A DNA stretch of 64,000 nt from Thermohalobaculum sp050330995 (GCA_050330995.1 JBHJHI010000004.1:41007-105006), one strand, 5' to 3'; positions 25,601 to 38,678 are shown, counted from the first letter of the stretch. Numbers and translations are program-made. Notes: generated by a model from the sequence alone, not told the origin.

Positions 25601-26958
25601 GCGCCGAGGCCTTCGGCGACCGCCTCGGCGCCGTGCGCGCGGCCCATCCGGGCGCGGAGGTCGCCGAGGTCTGGGTCACCGACCTGAACGGGGTGGGGCG
25701 CGGCAAGCTCGTGCCGATCGAGATGCTGGCCAAGCTCGGGCAGGGCAAGATGCGCCTGCCGATCTCGACGCTGGCGCTCGACGTGTTCTCGACGGACGTG
25801 CCCGAGGCCGGCCTCGCGATCGAGCGCGGCGATCCCGACGGGGTGATGATCCCGATCCCCGAGACGCTGGCGCCGATGACCTGGGCCGGGCGGCCGACGC
25901 TCTCGGTGCAGTGCATGCTCTCGGACGTGGACGGGCGGACGATCGCGCCCGTGGACCCGCGCGGCGTGCTGGAGAGGGTGGTCGAGCAGGCCCGCGCCAT
26001 GGGGCTCGCGCCGGTGACGGCGCTGGAGCTGGAGTTCTATCTGATCGACCGCGAGCGCCCCCTGCCGCCGAAGAACCCGCTCGCGGGCGGGCGGCTGAAC
26101 CGTGCGCAGGTCTACGACATGGGCGTGATGCGCGCCTTCGAGCCGGTGCTGGGCGCGATCGCGGAGGCCGCGCGCGCGCTCGGCGCGCCGGCCGAGACCG
26201 CGATCTGCGAGTTCGGCCCCGGTCAGTTCGAGATCAATCTCGCGCATGCCGGCTGCCCGCTCGCGGCCTGCGACCACGTCTCGGCGCTGAGGCGCGCGAT
26301 CCGCGGCGTCGCGCGGGCGGCCGGGATGGACGCGAGCTTCATGGCCAAGCCCTTCGGCGACATGGCCGGCAGCGGCCAGCACCTGCACCTGTCGCTGCTC
26401 GACGCCGAGGGCCGCGCCGTTTTCGCCGACGGCGAGGACGGCCGGCCGAACGCGCGGCTGCGCCACGCGATCGCGGGCGTGCTGGGCGGCCTCGCCGAGA
26501 CCACGCTCCTGTACGCGCCGCACCTGAACAGCTACCGCCGCTTCCAGCCGGGCTCCTACGCGCCCACCGTCGCCGCCTGGGGGCTCGACAACCGCGGCGT
26601 CGCGGTGCGCGTGCCCGAGGCGAGCGGCCCGGCGGCCCGGCTGTAAGCGCGGCTCGCGGGGGCGGACGCCAACCCCTACCTGATGGCCGCCGCCGTGCTC
26701 GCCGGCGCGCTCGACGGCCTCGAGGCGGGCGCCGAGCCGCCCGCGCCCGTGCCGGCCGAGGCGGGGCCGGGCGACGGCGCGGCGTTGCCGAATTCCTGGG
26801 CGGTCGCCGAGAGCGCCTTCTCGGCCTCCGAGCGGGTCGAACGCCGGCTCGGCGCCGAGTTCCGCCGCGTCTACGGCGCGATCAAGCGCCAGGAGCGCGC
26901 CACACTGATGGGTCGCGTGCCGGACATCGAGTACGACGCCTACCTGCGCACGGTCTGA
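25597..26958 (+). pseudogene. Glutamine synthetase-family gene (PuuA-like) interrupted by an in-frame TAA
   Basis: Reading from the GTG that overlaps agmatinase, the frame encodes a class-III-type glutamine synthetase: VTDLNGVGRGK near the N-terminus, LELEFYL, EFGPGQFEINL and GSGQHLHLSL. At codon 350 a TAA appears exactly where the family has the catalytic R-x-E-H-R segment. The same frame then continues with AGADANPYLMAAAVLAGALDG to a normal end, giving the full family length of about 453 codons. Flanking codons at the stop also differ from the expected Glu-His, so read-through alone would not restore the site. It is either a young pseudogene or a sequence error. Its neighbours suggest gamma-glutamyl-polyamine synthesis. 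Confidence 0.85.
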
Positions 26959-28091
26959 ACCGCCATCCCCTCGTAGAGCGCCATCTCGCCCGCAGCGGCG
27001 ACCCGCCCGGCGAGCGCGTCGCGGGTCAGGAGGCCGGCGGTGGTGTCGACCACCGAGACCACGGCCGCCGCGTTGACCGCGGCCTCGGCCATCGCTTGCG
27101 CCGGCTCGACCTCCTCGACCAGCGCCGCCGTCAGCGTCGAGGTGAAGCTGTCGCCGGCTCCGGCGGTGCCCGCGACCTTGGCCTTCACCGACGGGCGCCA
27201 GATCGCCTCGCCGGGGCCGCAGCCCGGTCCCGCGAGCCAGGCGCCGTCGGTGCCGTCGGTGAGCAGCACGAAGCGCGGCCCCGCCTCGCGCACGGTGGCG
27301 AGGAAGCGTAGCAGCCCGATGTTGAAGCCCCCGGCCGTCAGCCCGGTCTTCAGGAGCGTCGGCGCGCCGGCGGGGGGCAGGGGATCGGGGCCTTCCGCCC
27401 GTGCCGCCATCGCCGGCACCAGCGCCTCGGCCTCGACGCGGTTGATCGACAGCAGATCGACGTTGGCGAGCGCCTCGATCAGCGGGCCGGTGCGCGAGGT
27501 GAGCTGGCGGATGCCGGGGTTGGCCGAGACGAAGGCGCCGGCGCGCCGCCCCCGCGCGGCCACCTCGCCGAAGGCGTCGGCCGAGCGCGAGGACAAGGGC
27601 GCGATGTGGACGAGATCGCGCCCCTCGAACGCCGCCTCGCCGAGATCGCCGGTCGAGATCCCCTCGTTGGCGCCGCGGTGGACGAAGATGGTGGCGTTGC
27701 GGTCGTGCGAGGCGACCATCACCGAGGTCCCCGTCGCGGTGTCGGGCGTGGTCGCGAGCCAGCCGGGATCGACGCCGTTGCGGTCGAGATGCTCGCGCAC
27801 CGCGCCCGCGTTGTGGTCCTCGCCGACGCGCGCGAGTACGGCCGCGTCCCAGCCGCGCCGCGCCAGCGCCACGGCGGTGTTGCAGGCGCCGCCGCCGACA
27901 TGGGTGGTGACCGACTGCGCCGGGATCTTGCGCCCCGCCTCCAGCATCAGGAACGACTTGGACTCGTTCGAGAAGCTCATGCGCTCGATGTTCTCGGGCG
28001 CGACGATGCAGATCACGTCGATCATCGCCGAGCCGATGTGCAGCGAGCGGAGCGTGCCGCCAGGACGGCCGCTCGGATCGGTATCGGTCAT
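26940..28091 (-). CDS. PfkB-family carbohydrate kinase
   Basis: The 383-residue protein has the ribokinase-family glycine motif THVGGGACNTAVALA and the ATP/anion-hole motif GTAGAGDSFTS with catalytic Asp at about residue 314. It phosphorylates a sugar or nucleoside hydroxyl; the substrate is not predictable. It converges on the glutamine synthetase-like gene and overlaps its last 19 bases. It has no sugar-transport neighbours. Confidence 0.9.
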   Translation of the reverse strand: MTDTDPSGRPGGTLRSLHIGSAMIDVICIVAPENIERMSFSNESKSFLMLEAGRKIPAQSVTTHVGGGACNTAVALARRGWDAAVLARVGEDHNAGAVREHLDRNGVDPGWLATTPDTATGTSVMVASHDRNATIFVHRGANEGISTGDLGEAAFEGRDLVHIAPLSSRSADAFGEVAARGRRAGAFVSANPGIRQLTSRTGPLIEALANVDLLSINRVEAEALVPAMAARAEGPDPLPPAGAPTLLKTGLTAGGFNIGLLRFLATVREAGPRFVLLTDGTDGAWLAGPGCGPGEAIWRPSVKAKVAGTAGAGDSFTSTLTAALVEEVEPAQAMAEAAVNAAAVVSVVDTTAGLLTRDALAGRVAAAGEMALYEGMAVQTVRR

Positions 28092-28322
28092 GGGCGCCTG
28101 CCGCTGTCGTCAATCGGGTCCGTCGTGCGAGCGCCCGCGCCGCCCCGGCGGTTCCGCCGCGGGACGCCGCGCCGGGGCGCGCGTGTCCCGTGTTCTACGG
28201 GCCGCAGCCACGACGGCAAGGCGCGAAATCGCGTCGCGGTGGCGAACGATGTTTCCGCAAGGCGGTTGACGGACACACGGACGGAGCCGCGCGCCCGGAC
28301 GACGCTTTCGGGAGGCGACACG

Positions 28323-28472
28323 ATGGCGAACGAGCGCAACCGCGAGATCGACCCATGGCTGGGGCAGCGCGTTCAGCGACAGCTCCGCCACTACCGCGTG
28401 CTGGTCCACTCGACCCTGCTGGCCGCCTCGGCCGCCGGCGTCGCCGTCGCCGGGCTCGCGGTCGTCCTGTAG
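28323..28472 (+). CDS. Small single-helix membrane protein
   Basis: The 49-residue product has a charged N-terminal half (NERNREIDPWLGQRVQRQL) and a C-terminal hydrophobic helix that ends the protein. A GGGAGG ribosome site stands about 8 nt before the ATG, which supports a real gene; a longer in-frame reading upstream lies mostly antisense to the kinase. Its function is unknown. The 230-bp region before it separates it from the divergent kinase and may hold both promoters. Confidence 0.5.
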   Translation: MANERNREIDPWLGQRVQRQLRHYRVLVHSTLLAASAAGVAVAGLAVVL

Positions 28473-28635
28473 GCTAGCGCTTCCCGCGCTCGCGGAAAGG
28501 GGCGCCCGCATCGACGCGCGAGAGCCGGGCGCGCTCGTCCCTGCATGATGCGCACGCTTGCCTTCGCGCGACGAGCGCTCGACAACCGGCGCCGGCCGGG
28601 TCGCCTCGCCCGGCGCCGCCCGGACGGACCCTCCC

Positions 28636-30939
28636 ATGACGACGCTCTTCCGACCCGCCCGTCGCCTCGACGCGCTCGTCCCCGGCCGGCACGCGCTCGC
28701 CGGCGCGCTCGCGGGCCTGGTTGTCTGGGGACTTTGCCTGGCCTTCGCGCAGGCGCCGCTGTTTCACGACGCGCTACCGGGCGACATCGCGCAGAGCGCG
28801 AGCGGCGCCGCGGCCTTCGTCGCCGACGCCTGGCGCTGGCCGCTGCTCGCGGTCGAGGGGCTCTCCGATCTGCCTGACCAGAACATCGTCTTCACCGACA
28901 GCCTGCCGCTCGTCGCCCTCTTCTGGAAGCTGGTCCGGCCGGGGGCCTTCGACGCCGCCCTCTACGTCAACGCGCTGATCGCGCTCGCCTTCGTGGGGCA
29001 GGGCACAGCCGGGGCGGTGGCGGTGGCCCGTCTCGCCGGCCACCCCGGCGCGCCGGTCGCGACCGCCACCGCCTGCGGCGCGGGGCTGGTGCTCGCGGCT
29101 TGGCCCGCCTTCCAGTATCGCCTCGCGGTCGAGCACGTCGCGCTCGCCCACCACTGGGTGCTGATCCTGGCGCTGGTGCCGGTGCTGCTCGCCGCGCAGG
29201 GGCGCCGGCCGGCGGGCGGGCTCGCGGCTCTCGCCGCGCTCGCCGCGCTCGGGGTGCTGGTCCATCCCTACATGGCAGCGATGACGCTGGGGCTCCTCGG
29301 CACGTTCTGGGCGATCGAGACCGTCGAGACCTGGCCCGGACGCGGGCGTGGGACATGGCGCGGGACGGGGCGCGATCTCGGGCGGGCAGGGGGGCGGCTC
29401 GCGCTCGCCCTCCTGCCGACGATCGCGACGGTCGGGGTGGCGGGGCACTGGACGGGCTCGGCCGCGGGCGGCGGCTACGGCACCGACCTCGCCTTCAACC
29501 TCGCCACCCCCCTGATGCCGGGACAGTTCTCGGCGCTCGTGCCCGACTGGCTCGCCTTCCCGCGGATGCAGGTCGACGGCTTCGCCTATGTCGGCCTCGG
29601 CGGGCTGGCGCTGGCGGCGGGGGTGATCGCCCTCGCTCGACAGGCGCCGCCGCGACAGGCGCGCCGCGCCCGGCCGGCGCTTTGGCTGACGCTCGCCGCG
29701 CTCGGGGGCGCGCTCGCGGTGGCGCTCAGTACCGACGTCTGGCTCGGCGGGCGGCGGATCCTCGTCTACGACATCGCGAGCCCGATCGAGGCCGGGCTCG
29801 GCGCGTTCCGCGGCCTCGGACGCTTCGCCTGGATACCGCTCTACGCCGGGCTCCTCGCCGCCCTCGCCTTCCTCGCGCGCCGCTGGACGCTGACGGAGGC
29901 GGCGGCCGGCCGGCGCGAGGGCTTGGCCAGTGCGCTTCGCGCGGCGCCGCCGGGCGTGGCCCTGCTCGCCGTCGCCGCGCTGCTCCTCGTCGAGATGCAC
30001 CCGCTCGCCGCGCGGGTGATGCCGCGGGTCTCGGCCTTCGCCGCCGACGCGCCCTTCGCGCGGCTGATCGCCGAGACGGGGAAGCTCGCGATGTATCCCC
30101 CCTTCGGCTGCGGCCAGCCGGGGACCGACGCCTACCACGCCTTCCAGCTCGTCGCCGTCGAGACGGGGGCGCGGCTGACCAACAGCGTGGTCGCGGGCCG
30201 CGTCGCGCCCGAGTGCCCGGCCTCGACCCGCGCGGCGGTCGAGGCGTCGCTGGCCGAGGGGACCCTCGCCGTGGTCGCGGCCGCGCCGCTCGGCACCGCG
30301 CTCAGGCTCAACGTCGAGGGACCGCGCTGCCGCGAGCGGCTCGACGTGGTCGCCTGCCTCGACGACTGGTCGCGCGTCGGCGATCTGGCCGAGGCGTTCA
30401 CGCCGGTCGCGCCCCTCGACCTCGCGGCGATGGACGTCCTGAGGCCGGTGCGCGGCGAGCCGGCCGCGGCCTTCCTCGACGCGGGCTTCGGCGCGCCCGA
30501 GGCCTGGGGGGTGTGGTCGCTCGCCTCGCGCTCGGTGATCGCGCTGCCCTGGCCGGTCGGGGACCGACGCCTCGCCGCGGTCGAGGTCGACCTGATCGGC
30601 TACCTCCCCGCCGTCCGGCCGCGCCAGACCCCGCGGATCGCCCTGGAGGTGCGCGCGCCAGACGACCCGGAGACGCGTCCGCCGGACGGGGCGCGAGCGC
30701 CCGGACCAGACGGCTGGCGGCGCGTCGCCGTGGCCGCGACGGTGCTGGCGCGCGAGGGGGGCGAGCGCGCGACGCTGCGCCTCGCGCCGGGCGCGCCCCT
30801 CGCGGCGCCGGGGCCGGCGCGGCTCGTGATCGACCGCGTCGAGCCGCTCAGCCCGAAGGCGGCCGGCGAGGGCGACGATCCCCGCCCGCTCGGGGTGGGC
30901 GTCGTGGAGGTGCGGCTGGAGGCGGGTCGCTCCCGATAG
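28636..30939 (+). CDS. DUF6311-like polytopic membrane protein (GT-C glycosyltransferase-like)
   Basis: The 767-residue protein has about ten hydrophobic helices in the first 460 residues and a large soluble C-terminal domain. The segment GDIAQSASGAAAF, then WRWPLL and NIVFTDSLPLVALFWKL, matches the first periplasmic loop region of DUF6311 proteins, which resemble GT-C glycosyltransferases that use lipid-linked sugar donors. A signal for surface polysaccharide or lipid modification is therefore plausible but unproven. The start MTTLFRP was preferred over an ATG-like start 26 codons upstream because it fits the transmembrane start better. Confidence 0.75.
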   Translation: MTTLFRPARRLDALVPGRHALAGALAGLVVWGLCLAFAQAPLFHDALPGDIAQSASGAAAFVADAWRWPLLAVEGLSDLPDQNIVFTDSLPLVALFWKLVRPGAFDAALYVNALIALAFVGQGTAGAVAVARLAGHPGAPVATATACGAGLVLAAWPAFQYRLAVEHVALAHHWVLILALVPVLLAAQGRRPAGGLAALAALAALGVLVHPYMAAMTLGLLGTFWAIETVETWPGRGRGTWRGTGRDLGRAGGRLALALLPTIATVGVAGHWTGSAAGGGYGTDLAFNLATPLMPGQFSALVPDWLAFPRMQVDGFAYVGLGGLALAAGVIALARQAPPRQARRARPALWLTLAALGGALAVALSTDVWLGGRRILVYDIASPIEAGLGAFRGLGRFAWIPLYAGLLAALAFLARRWTLTEAAAGRREGLASALRAAPPGVALLAVAALLLVEMHPLAARVMPRVSAFAADAPFARLIAETGKLAMYPPFGCGQPGTDAYHAFQLVAVETGARLTNSVVAGRVAPECPASTRAAVEASLAEGTLAVVAAAPLGTALRLNVEGPRCRERLDVVACLDDWSRVGDLAEAFTPVAPLDLAAMDVLRPVRGEPAAAFLDAGFGAPEAWGVWSLASRSVIALPWPVGDRRLAAVEVDLIGYLPAVRPRQTPRIALEVRAPDDPETRPPDGARAPGPDGWRRVAVAATVLAREGGERATLRLAPGAPLAAPGPARLVIDRVEPLSPKAAGEGDDPRPLGVGVVEVRLEAGRSR

Positions 30940-31272
30940 AAGGCCGTCGATGGGAGACGCTCCGACGAGCGGGGCTGGCGTTCTGTTCGAAGGGAGACCT
31001 GCCGACGCCCGATCGAGGCGTCCGGGTCGCGCTGCGACCGGACCCGCCTCTCGGCGATCCTGCGCGCCAGGGCGCCGTTCGACCCGACCGGATCAGGTCA
31101 GGCACTCTGACCGTTCGTTCTTGCGCATTTTCGTGACGCCCGGGGAGGGCGCTCGGGACGGGAGACATCCGCGAGCGGCGTCCCGGAGCGCAGGACCCGC
31201 GTCGATCGGGTCGCGCGCTTCGACACGACACTCAGCCGCTGCGGCGGACGAGAGCGCCGGCGTCGCCCGATG
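30940..31272. other. Gap downstream of the DUF6311-like gene
   Basis: About 330 bases with no supported gene. Short frames here are arginine-rich and lack ribosome sites. It separates the convergent membrane-protein gene and the small minus-strand gene that follows. No clear hairpin terminator was found. Confidence 0.4.
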
Positions 31273-31425
31273 TCAGCAGGCGAGGCGGCGGAACGCGGGG
31301 CTGAGCGCGCTGCGATCGGCACCGTGATGGCGCGAGCGCCGGTAGTAATCGACGCCCGGCCGCGCCGGGGTCGCCGCGATGCTCGCTCGAAGGTAAGCGG
31401 CCATCTCTCTCGCCATACGCACCAT
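31273..31425 (-). CDS. Small basic protein of unknown function
   Basis: The 50-residue product (opening MVRMAREMAAYLRAS, ending AFRRLAC) is preceded by a strong GGAGGGAGA ribosome site about 8 nt before the ATG. Its middle has YYRRSRHH, unlike the usual chance reading of GC-rich antisense DNA. Its size and composition recall small basic regulators of the DUF1127 type in alphaproteobacteria, but no specific match can be claimed. It stands alone between gaps. Confidence 0.4.
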   Translation of the reverse strand: MVRMAREMAAYLRASIAATPARPGVDYYRRSRHHGADRSALSPAFRRLAC

Positions 31426-31666
31426 GGGGCTCTCCCTCCGTCCCGACGCACCCTTGATCGCGCGGGACCTGGGCGAGATGCGGGCGTCCTCTAGGTAAAG
31501 TCGCGAACCGCCGGGACGGAGCGCGCCGTTTCGGGAGGACGGCACCGGGACGGGACGATCGCCGTGCGCCGCGCGTCCTCGTGGCATCCGGGCGCCGCTC
31601 GCGGGCGCTGCGAAGCCAGCAAGCCGGAGCGCGCGGTCCTGTCCGGTCGGGTGGAACGGTGCTCCC

Positions 31667-34996
<3,330 letters not shown>

Positions 34997-35158
34997 GGGG
35001 GCGGGCCTCGGTGGGCGCGGTCGAAGGCCCCCGCGCGGGGCGCGCGAGCCTTATCGCAAGCGCGCGGGCGAAGCCAAGCGGGGGCGGCGGTTCCGGGCGG
35101 ATCGGCCCGAGGACTGGGACCGCGCGAGCCGGCGCCGCGTCCGGGCCGGTGCGAGGTC

Positions 35159-35329
35159 TCAGAGCCCGAGGTTCACCGTCGTGATCGCGATCGCGAAGCC
35201 GACCACGCCGAGCGGGATGCCGTGGGCGAGGCCCATCTGCACCCGGTCGGCGCGCGTGCCGCCGCGCCGGCCGGCGCGGACCCAGCCGAGCGCGAAGCCG
35301 GCGATCAGGAACAGGAGGCCGAGGACCAT
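35159..35329 (-). CDS. Small two-helix membrane protein
   Basis: The 56-residue frame encodes one N-terminal hydrophobic helix (MVLGLLFLIAGFALGW), a basic loop with ARAG-RRGG and RADRVQ, and a second helix. This layout (helix, short basic loop, helix) is that of a small conserved protein often found in Rhodobacterales and sometimes labelled apolipoprotein acyltransferase by name only. It sits 22 bp downstream of a GNAT acetyltransferase on the same strand, so it is likely the last gene of that group. Confidence 0.65.
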   Translation of the reverse strand: MVLGLLFLIAGFALGWVRAGRRGGTRADRVQMGLAHGIPLGVVGFAIAITTVNLGL

Positions 35330-35351
35330 CGTGGCGTCTCCGTCAGCGCCT

Positions 35352-35795
35352 CTAGCGCTGGTACTTGATGAAGTCGGTCGCCCGCGCGAGGCGGTCGTAG
35401 AGCCGCCGGGCGGTCGCGTTGCCCTCCTGCGTCAGCCAGTAGACCGAAGGGGAGCCGGCCGCGTCGGCCTCGGCGTAGACCGCCTCGATCAGCGCGCGCC
35501 CGAGGCCGGTGCCGCGCGCCTCCGGGGCGACGTAGAGGTCCTGGAGATAGACCACCGGCTCGATCCGCCAGCCGTGGCGGTGGAACAGGAAGTGCGTGAG
35601 CCCGACGGGGCGGCCGTCCGCGAGGGCGATCAGGCCGCGGAACTCGCCCGGCCGCCCGCTCAGCAGCCGCTCGAAGGCGACGTCGTAGACCGACCCGTCG
35701 ACCGAGGTGGCGTAGAAGGCGAGATAGTCGTGCCAGAGCGCGCCCCAGGCGGCGCGGTCCTCCGGGGCGAGCGGGCGGACGGAGACCTCAGCCAT
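35352..35795 (-). CDS. GNAT family N-acetyltransferase
   Basis: The 147-residue protein has a complete GNAT fold signature, with LQDLYVAPEARGTGLGRALI forming the acetyl-CoA pyrophosphate loop (R-G-T-G-L-G-R) and the late YDR segment. It transfers an acetyl group to an amine of unknown identity. The start overlaps the end of the upstream hydrolase gene by 8 bp, so the two are translationally linked. Confidence 0.9.
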   Translation of the reverse strand: MAEVSVRPLAPEDRAAWGALWHDYLAFYATSVDGSVYDVAFERLLSGRPGEFRGLIALADGRPVGLTHFLFHRHGWRIEPVVYLQDLYVAPEARGTGLGRALIEAVYAEADAAGSPSVYWLTQEGNATARRLYDRLARATDFIKYQR

Positions 35796-36675
35796 GCAGC
35801 ACCCGGCCGAGATAGGCGGCGAGGTCGAGCCCGAGCGGCAGGCTCGGGTTGACGTGGTGGCTCGCGCCAGGAATGCGCTCGTGGTCGAGATCGGTGCGCG
35901 AGTTGGCGTGGCCGAGCGCGTCGAGCGTGCCGAGCGCCTGCCGCGTCCAGGCGACGCCCGGCGGGAAGGCGGTGACGCAGCCGACGGTGATCACCTGCGC
36001 CTGCGCGGCGCGCAGGAAGGGGCGGCGCTCGGCGAGGCGCGAGAGGCGCGCGTAGGCGGCCGAGAGCGCGAGGCCGCCGCGCGAATGGGCTAGCACCACG
36101 TCGAGGCGCCGCTCGGGGTCGGTCATCAGCCTGAGCAGCGTCGCGACCGCGGGGGCGGCGAACAGCTCCGGCGCGAGCCGCGGGCCGCCCGCCAGGCGCT
36201 CGGCGAAGCCGCGCCGCAGCGTGCCGGCGGCGTGGCGCGCGCGGGCGGCGGCGGAGAACAGGAACAGCCCGCCCATCGCCTCGGCCACGAGGTCGTCGCG
36301 GTCGTAGCCCGCGGGCACCGCGATCACGGCGCGGCCCGTGACGTCGGCGAGCGCGCGAGCGAGCGAGGCGGCGCCGAGTTCCGAGCCGCCGAGGCCGCCG
36401 ACGGCGATCTGGCGCGCCACGGGGCCGTCGGCGACGAGAAGGGCCGCGTGGTCGGCATGGCGCACCACGCCGCGCTCGCCGTGCGCGCCCCGGGGATGGA
36501 CCGTCAGGCAGGCTGCGCCGGCGTCGCGCGCGAGCATGGCGCGCTCGGCGGGCGTCAGGCGGCAGACGCCGTAGGTCATGGCGTCGAGCATGGCATTGCG
36601 GGCACGCAGCGTCGTGTCGAAGGCCATCCCCGCCACCGGGAGCGTGGCGAGGGTCCGGATCGTCGCTGGGTGCAT
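35788..36675 (-). CDS. Putative alpha/beta hydrolase-like protein
   Basis: The 295-residue protein contains VVLAHSRGGLALSAAY, which resembles the nucleophile elbow of lipases and alpha/beta hydrolases (G-x-S-x-G-like, here A-H-S-R-G), a YGV segment, and a late H-V-N-P that could supply the histidine. Long alanine-rich helices dominate. The start MHPATIR was chosen over one 33 codons upstream, which would run through the divergent promoter region. Assignment to a hydrolase is moderate, and the substrate is unknown. Confidence 0.6.
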   Translation of the reverse strand: MHPATIRTLATLPVAGMAFDTTLRARNAMLDAMTYGVCRLTPAERAMLARDAGAACLTVHPRGAHGERGVVRHADHAALLVADGPVARQIAVGGLGGSELGAASLARALADVTGRAVIAVPAGYDRDDLVAEAMGGLFLFSAAARARHAAGTLRRGFAERLAGGPRLAPELFAAPAVATLLRLMTDPERRLDVVLAHSRGGLALSAAYARLSRLAERRPFLRAAQAQVITVGCVTAFPPGVAWTRQALGTLDALGHANSRTDLDHERIPGASHHVNPSLPLGLDLAAYLGRVLHG

Positions 36676-36794
36676 CGTCTCTCGTCGCTCGTTCCGGCTC
36701 GTTTTTTCATGGCGTAACAGAAAGCGCTGCCCGCATGCCATCGGCATGCTAGCCTCGCGTCGTGGTTGCGTCATCCATCAGGGAGATCCGCCGG

Positions 36795-38633
36795 ATGCCG
36801 ACGTCCGTCCCGACGCGCGGTTTCGTCCTCGCTCTCGCTCTCGCTCTTCTCGCCCCCGGACCGCTCGCGGCGCAGGAAGCGCCCGTCACGATCGACGATC
36901 CGGAGGCGCTCGCGGCGCTGGAGCGCCTCGCCGCCCGCGCCGGGGAGCGCCCGCTCGCGGTGCCGGGCGAGTTCATCATCGACCGCTCGCGGGTGAGCGG
37001 GGCGGTCGCGGTGACGCCGGAGACGCTTTCGACCAACGGCGCGATGCTGCTGGAGGCCGACCAGGGCACGGGGCTCGATCTGGTCGCGGTGCGCGGCACG
37101 GAGGATGTCGAGCGGCTGGTGGGTGCCTACGGCGAGGGCGCGGTGATCCCGAACTACCTCCTCTATCCCGACGCCGTGCCGAACGACCCGCGTGCGGGCG
37201 ATCTCTGGATGATCGAGGCGATCAACGCGAGCGCGGCTTGGCGCGTGCTCGACGACGCGTCCACGGTCACGGTCGCTGTGATCGACGACGGGGTCTATCT
37301 CGACCACGAGGACCTCGCGGCCAACATCTGGGTCAACGAGGACGAGGTTCCCGGCAACGGCCGCGACGACGACGGCAACGGCTTCATCGACGACGCTTAC
37401 GGCTGGGATTTCGGCGAAGGCGACAACGACCCGAACCCCGAACCCTGTGGCGCCGCCCATCGGGGCTATCAGCCGGATCTGCTGACCCACGGCACCCACG
37501 TCGCCGGCACGATCGGCGCGATCGGCGGCAATGCCATCGGCGTGGTGGGCGTCACGCCGAAGGTGCGGATCATGGCCTTGAAGGTCGGCGTCGCACAAAG
37601 CTGCCGGGCGCTCTCGACGTTCGGGATCCTGCGAGCGCTGGATTACGCCGTACGCAACGGCGCGGACGTGATCAACATGAGCCTCGGGGGACCGCTCTCT
37701 CATCCGGTCATCGAGGACGTCTACCGTCGCGTCGGTGCCGCCGGTGCCTTGATGGTGATCTCCGCCGGCAACGTCGGGGTCAACAACGACCTCAGGGGAG
37801 ATCATGGTTCGTTCACGGTATATCAAAGCTACTTTCCCGGCCTGATCTACGAGAAGAACGGACGACAGGGGGCGATCCCGACGGTCCTGATCCCGTCCAT
37901 GGGACCGAGCTTTCCCGCCTCCTATGACGTGCCCGAGATCGTCAGCGTGGCCGCGGCCGAGACCGGCGAGGGCGGGCGGATCGGTCTCGTCGAGTCCTGG
38001 TATCCGCTCGCCGAGCAGTTCGTGCCGATGCGGCGCTGGTCCGACGTGCGTCTCGGCTTCCTCGGCCTGGACTTCTCGAAGGCGACGGTCGCGAACGTCG
38101 AGGCGGGGGAGCTGACATACGGCTCGAACTTCGGCGCGACGGCCGTCGATATCGCCGCCCCCGGACAAGGCATCGTCAGCACCGTGCCGCTCTACGCCGG
38201 CGGTGGCCTCGCCTCCGGCTACGCCAGCATGGGCGGCACCTCCATGGCCGCTCCCCACGTCGCCGGCGCCGCCGCCCTCCTGCGCGCGGCCTTCCCCGAG
38301 ATGACCCCGGTCGAGGTCAAGGGCCGCCTGATGGCTACCGCGCGCGAGGTGCCCTCGCTCGAAGGCAAGGTCGCCTCGGGCGGGCTGCTCGATCTCTACG
38401 CCGCGCTCTGCGCGCCGGGGGCGCCTCGTACGCTGGTCGGCTGCGACACCGCTGCACCCTCGGCAGCGATGGCCGACAGCGGCACGACGACCACCGAGGC
38501 CCAGCGCGAGGCGGTGGTCGAGCCGAAGCGCTCGACCCCGGCGGCCGCGGAGCCGGTCCCCGCCCGCGGCCCGGCCTCGGTCAACCAGGAGCCCAGGGGG
38601 CCAGTCAATCTCAACGAGGTCATGGAGTGGTGA
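36795..38633 (+). CDS. Secreted S8 (subtilisin-like) serine protease
   Basis: The 612-residue precursor has a Sec signal peptide ending in LAAQEA, an N-terminal prodomain-like region of about 120 residues, and the peptidase S8 triad: D164 in VIDDGV, H232 in THGTHVAG and S483 in GGTSMAAPHVAG. An acidic loop NGRDDDGNGFIDDAYGWDF resembles a calcium site. A low-complexity Ser/Pro/Thr tail of about 60 residues ends in NLNEVMEW. A GGGAGAT ribosome site supports the ATG over an upstream GTG. It diverges from the hydrolase gene. It acts outside the cytoplasm; targets are unknown. Confidence 0.93.
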   Translation: MPTSVPTRGFVLALALALLAPGPLAAQEAPVTIDDPEALAALERLAARAGERPLAVPGEFIIDRSRVSGAVAVTPETLSTNGAMLLEADQGTGLDLVAVRGTEDVERLVGAYGEGAVIPNYLLYPDAVPNDPRAGDLWMIEAINASAAWRVLDDASTVTVAVIDDGVYLDHEDLAANIWVNEDEVPGNGRDDDGNGFIDDAYGWDFGEGDNDPNPEPCGAAHRGYQPDLLTHGTHVAGTIGAIGGNAIGVVGVTPKVRIMALKVGVAQSCRALSTFGILRALDYAVRNGADVINMSLGGPLSHPVIEDVYRRVGAAGALMVISAGNVGVNNDLRGDHGSFTVYQSYFPGLIYEKNGRQGAIPTVLIPSMGPSFPASYDVPEIVSVAAAETGEGGRIGLVESWYPLAEQFVPMRRWSDVRLGFLGLDFSKATVANVEAGELTYGSNFGATAVDIAAPGQGIVSTVPLYAGGGLASGYASMGGTSMAAPHVAGAAALLRAAFPEMTPVEVKGRLMATAREVPSLEGKVASGGLLDLYAALCAPGAPRTLVGCDTAAPSAAMADSGTTTTEAQREAVVEPKRSTPAAAEPVPARGPASVNQEPRGPVNLNEVMEW

Positions 38634-38636
38634 GCC

Positions 38637-38672
38637 CGTCGCGGACCGGTCCCATCGGGCCGGCCCGCGACG
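38637..38672. terminator. Imperfect hairpin between convergent protease and MoxR genes
   Basis: An outer 8-bp perfect stem (CGTCGCGG with CCGCGACG) encloses an inner seven-pair GC stem broken by one bulged T and one mismatch, with loop ATC. It stands directly after the protease stop and just before the MoxR stop, so it could terminate from either side. There is no T-tract. Confidence 0.45.
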
Positions 38673-38678
38673 CCCGGC

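Noticed and set aside
26644..26646. TAA as a recoded sense codon in the glutamine synthetase-like gene
   Set aside because: No recoding signal is apparent, TAA is used as an ordinary stop elsewhere in bacteria, and the flanking catalytic codons are also altered.
30940..31666. Possible insertion-sequence remnant after the DUF6311-like gene
   Set aside because: No transposase motif or terminal inverted repeat could be seen; only one small candidate gene was kept.
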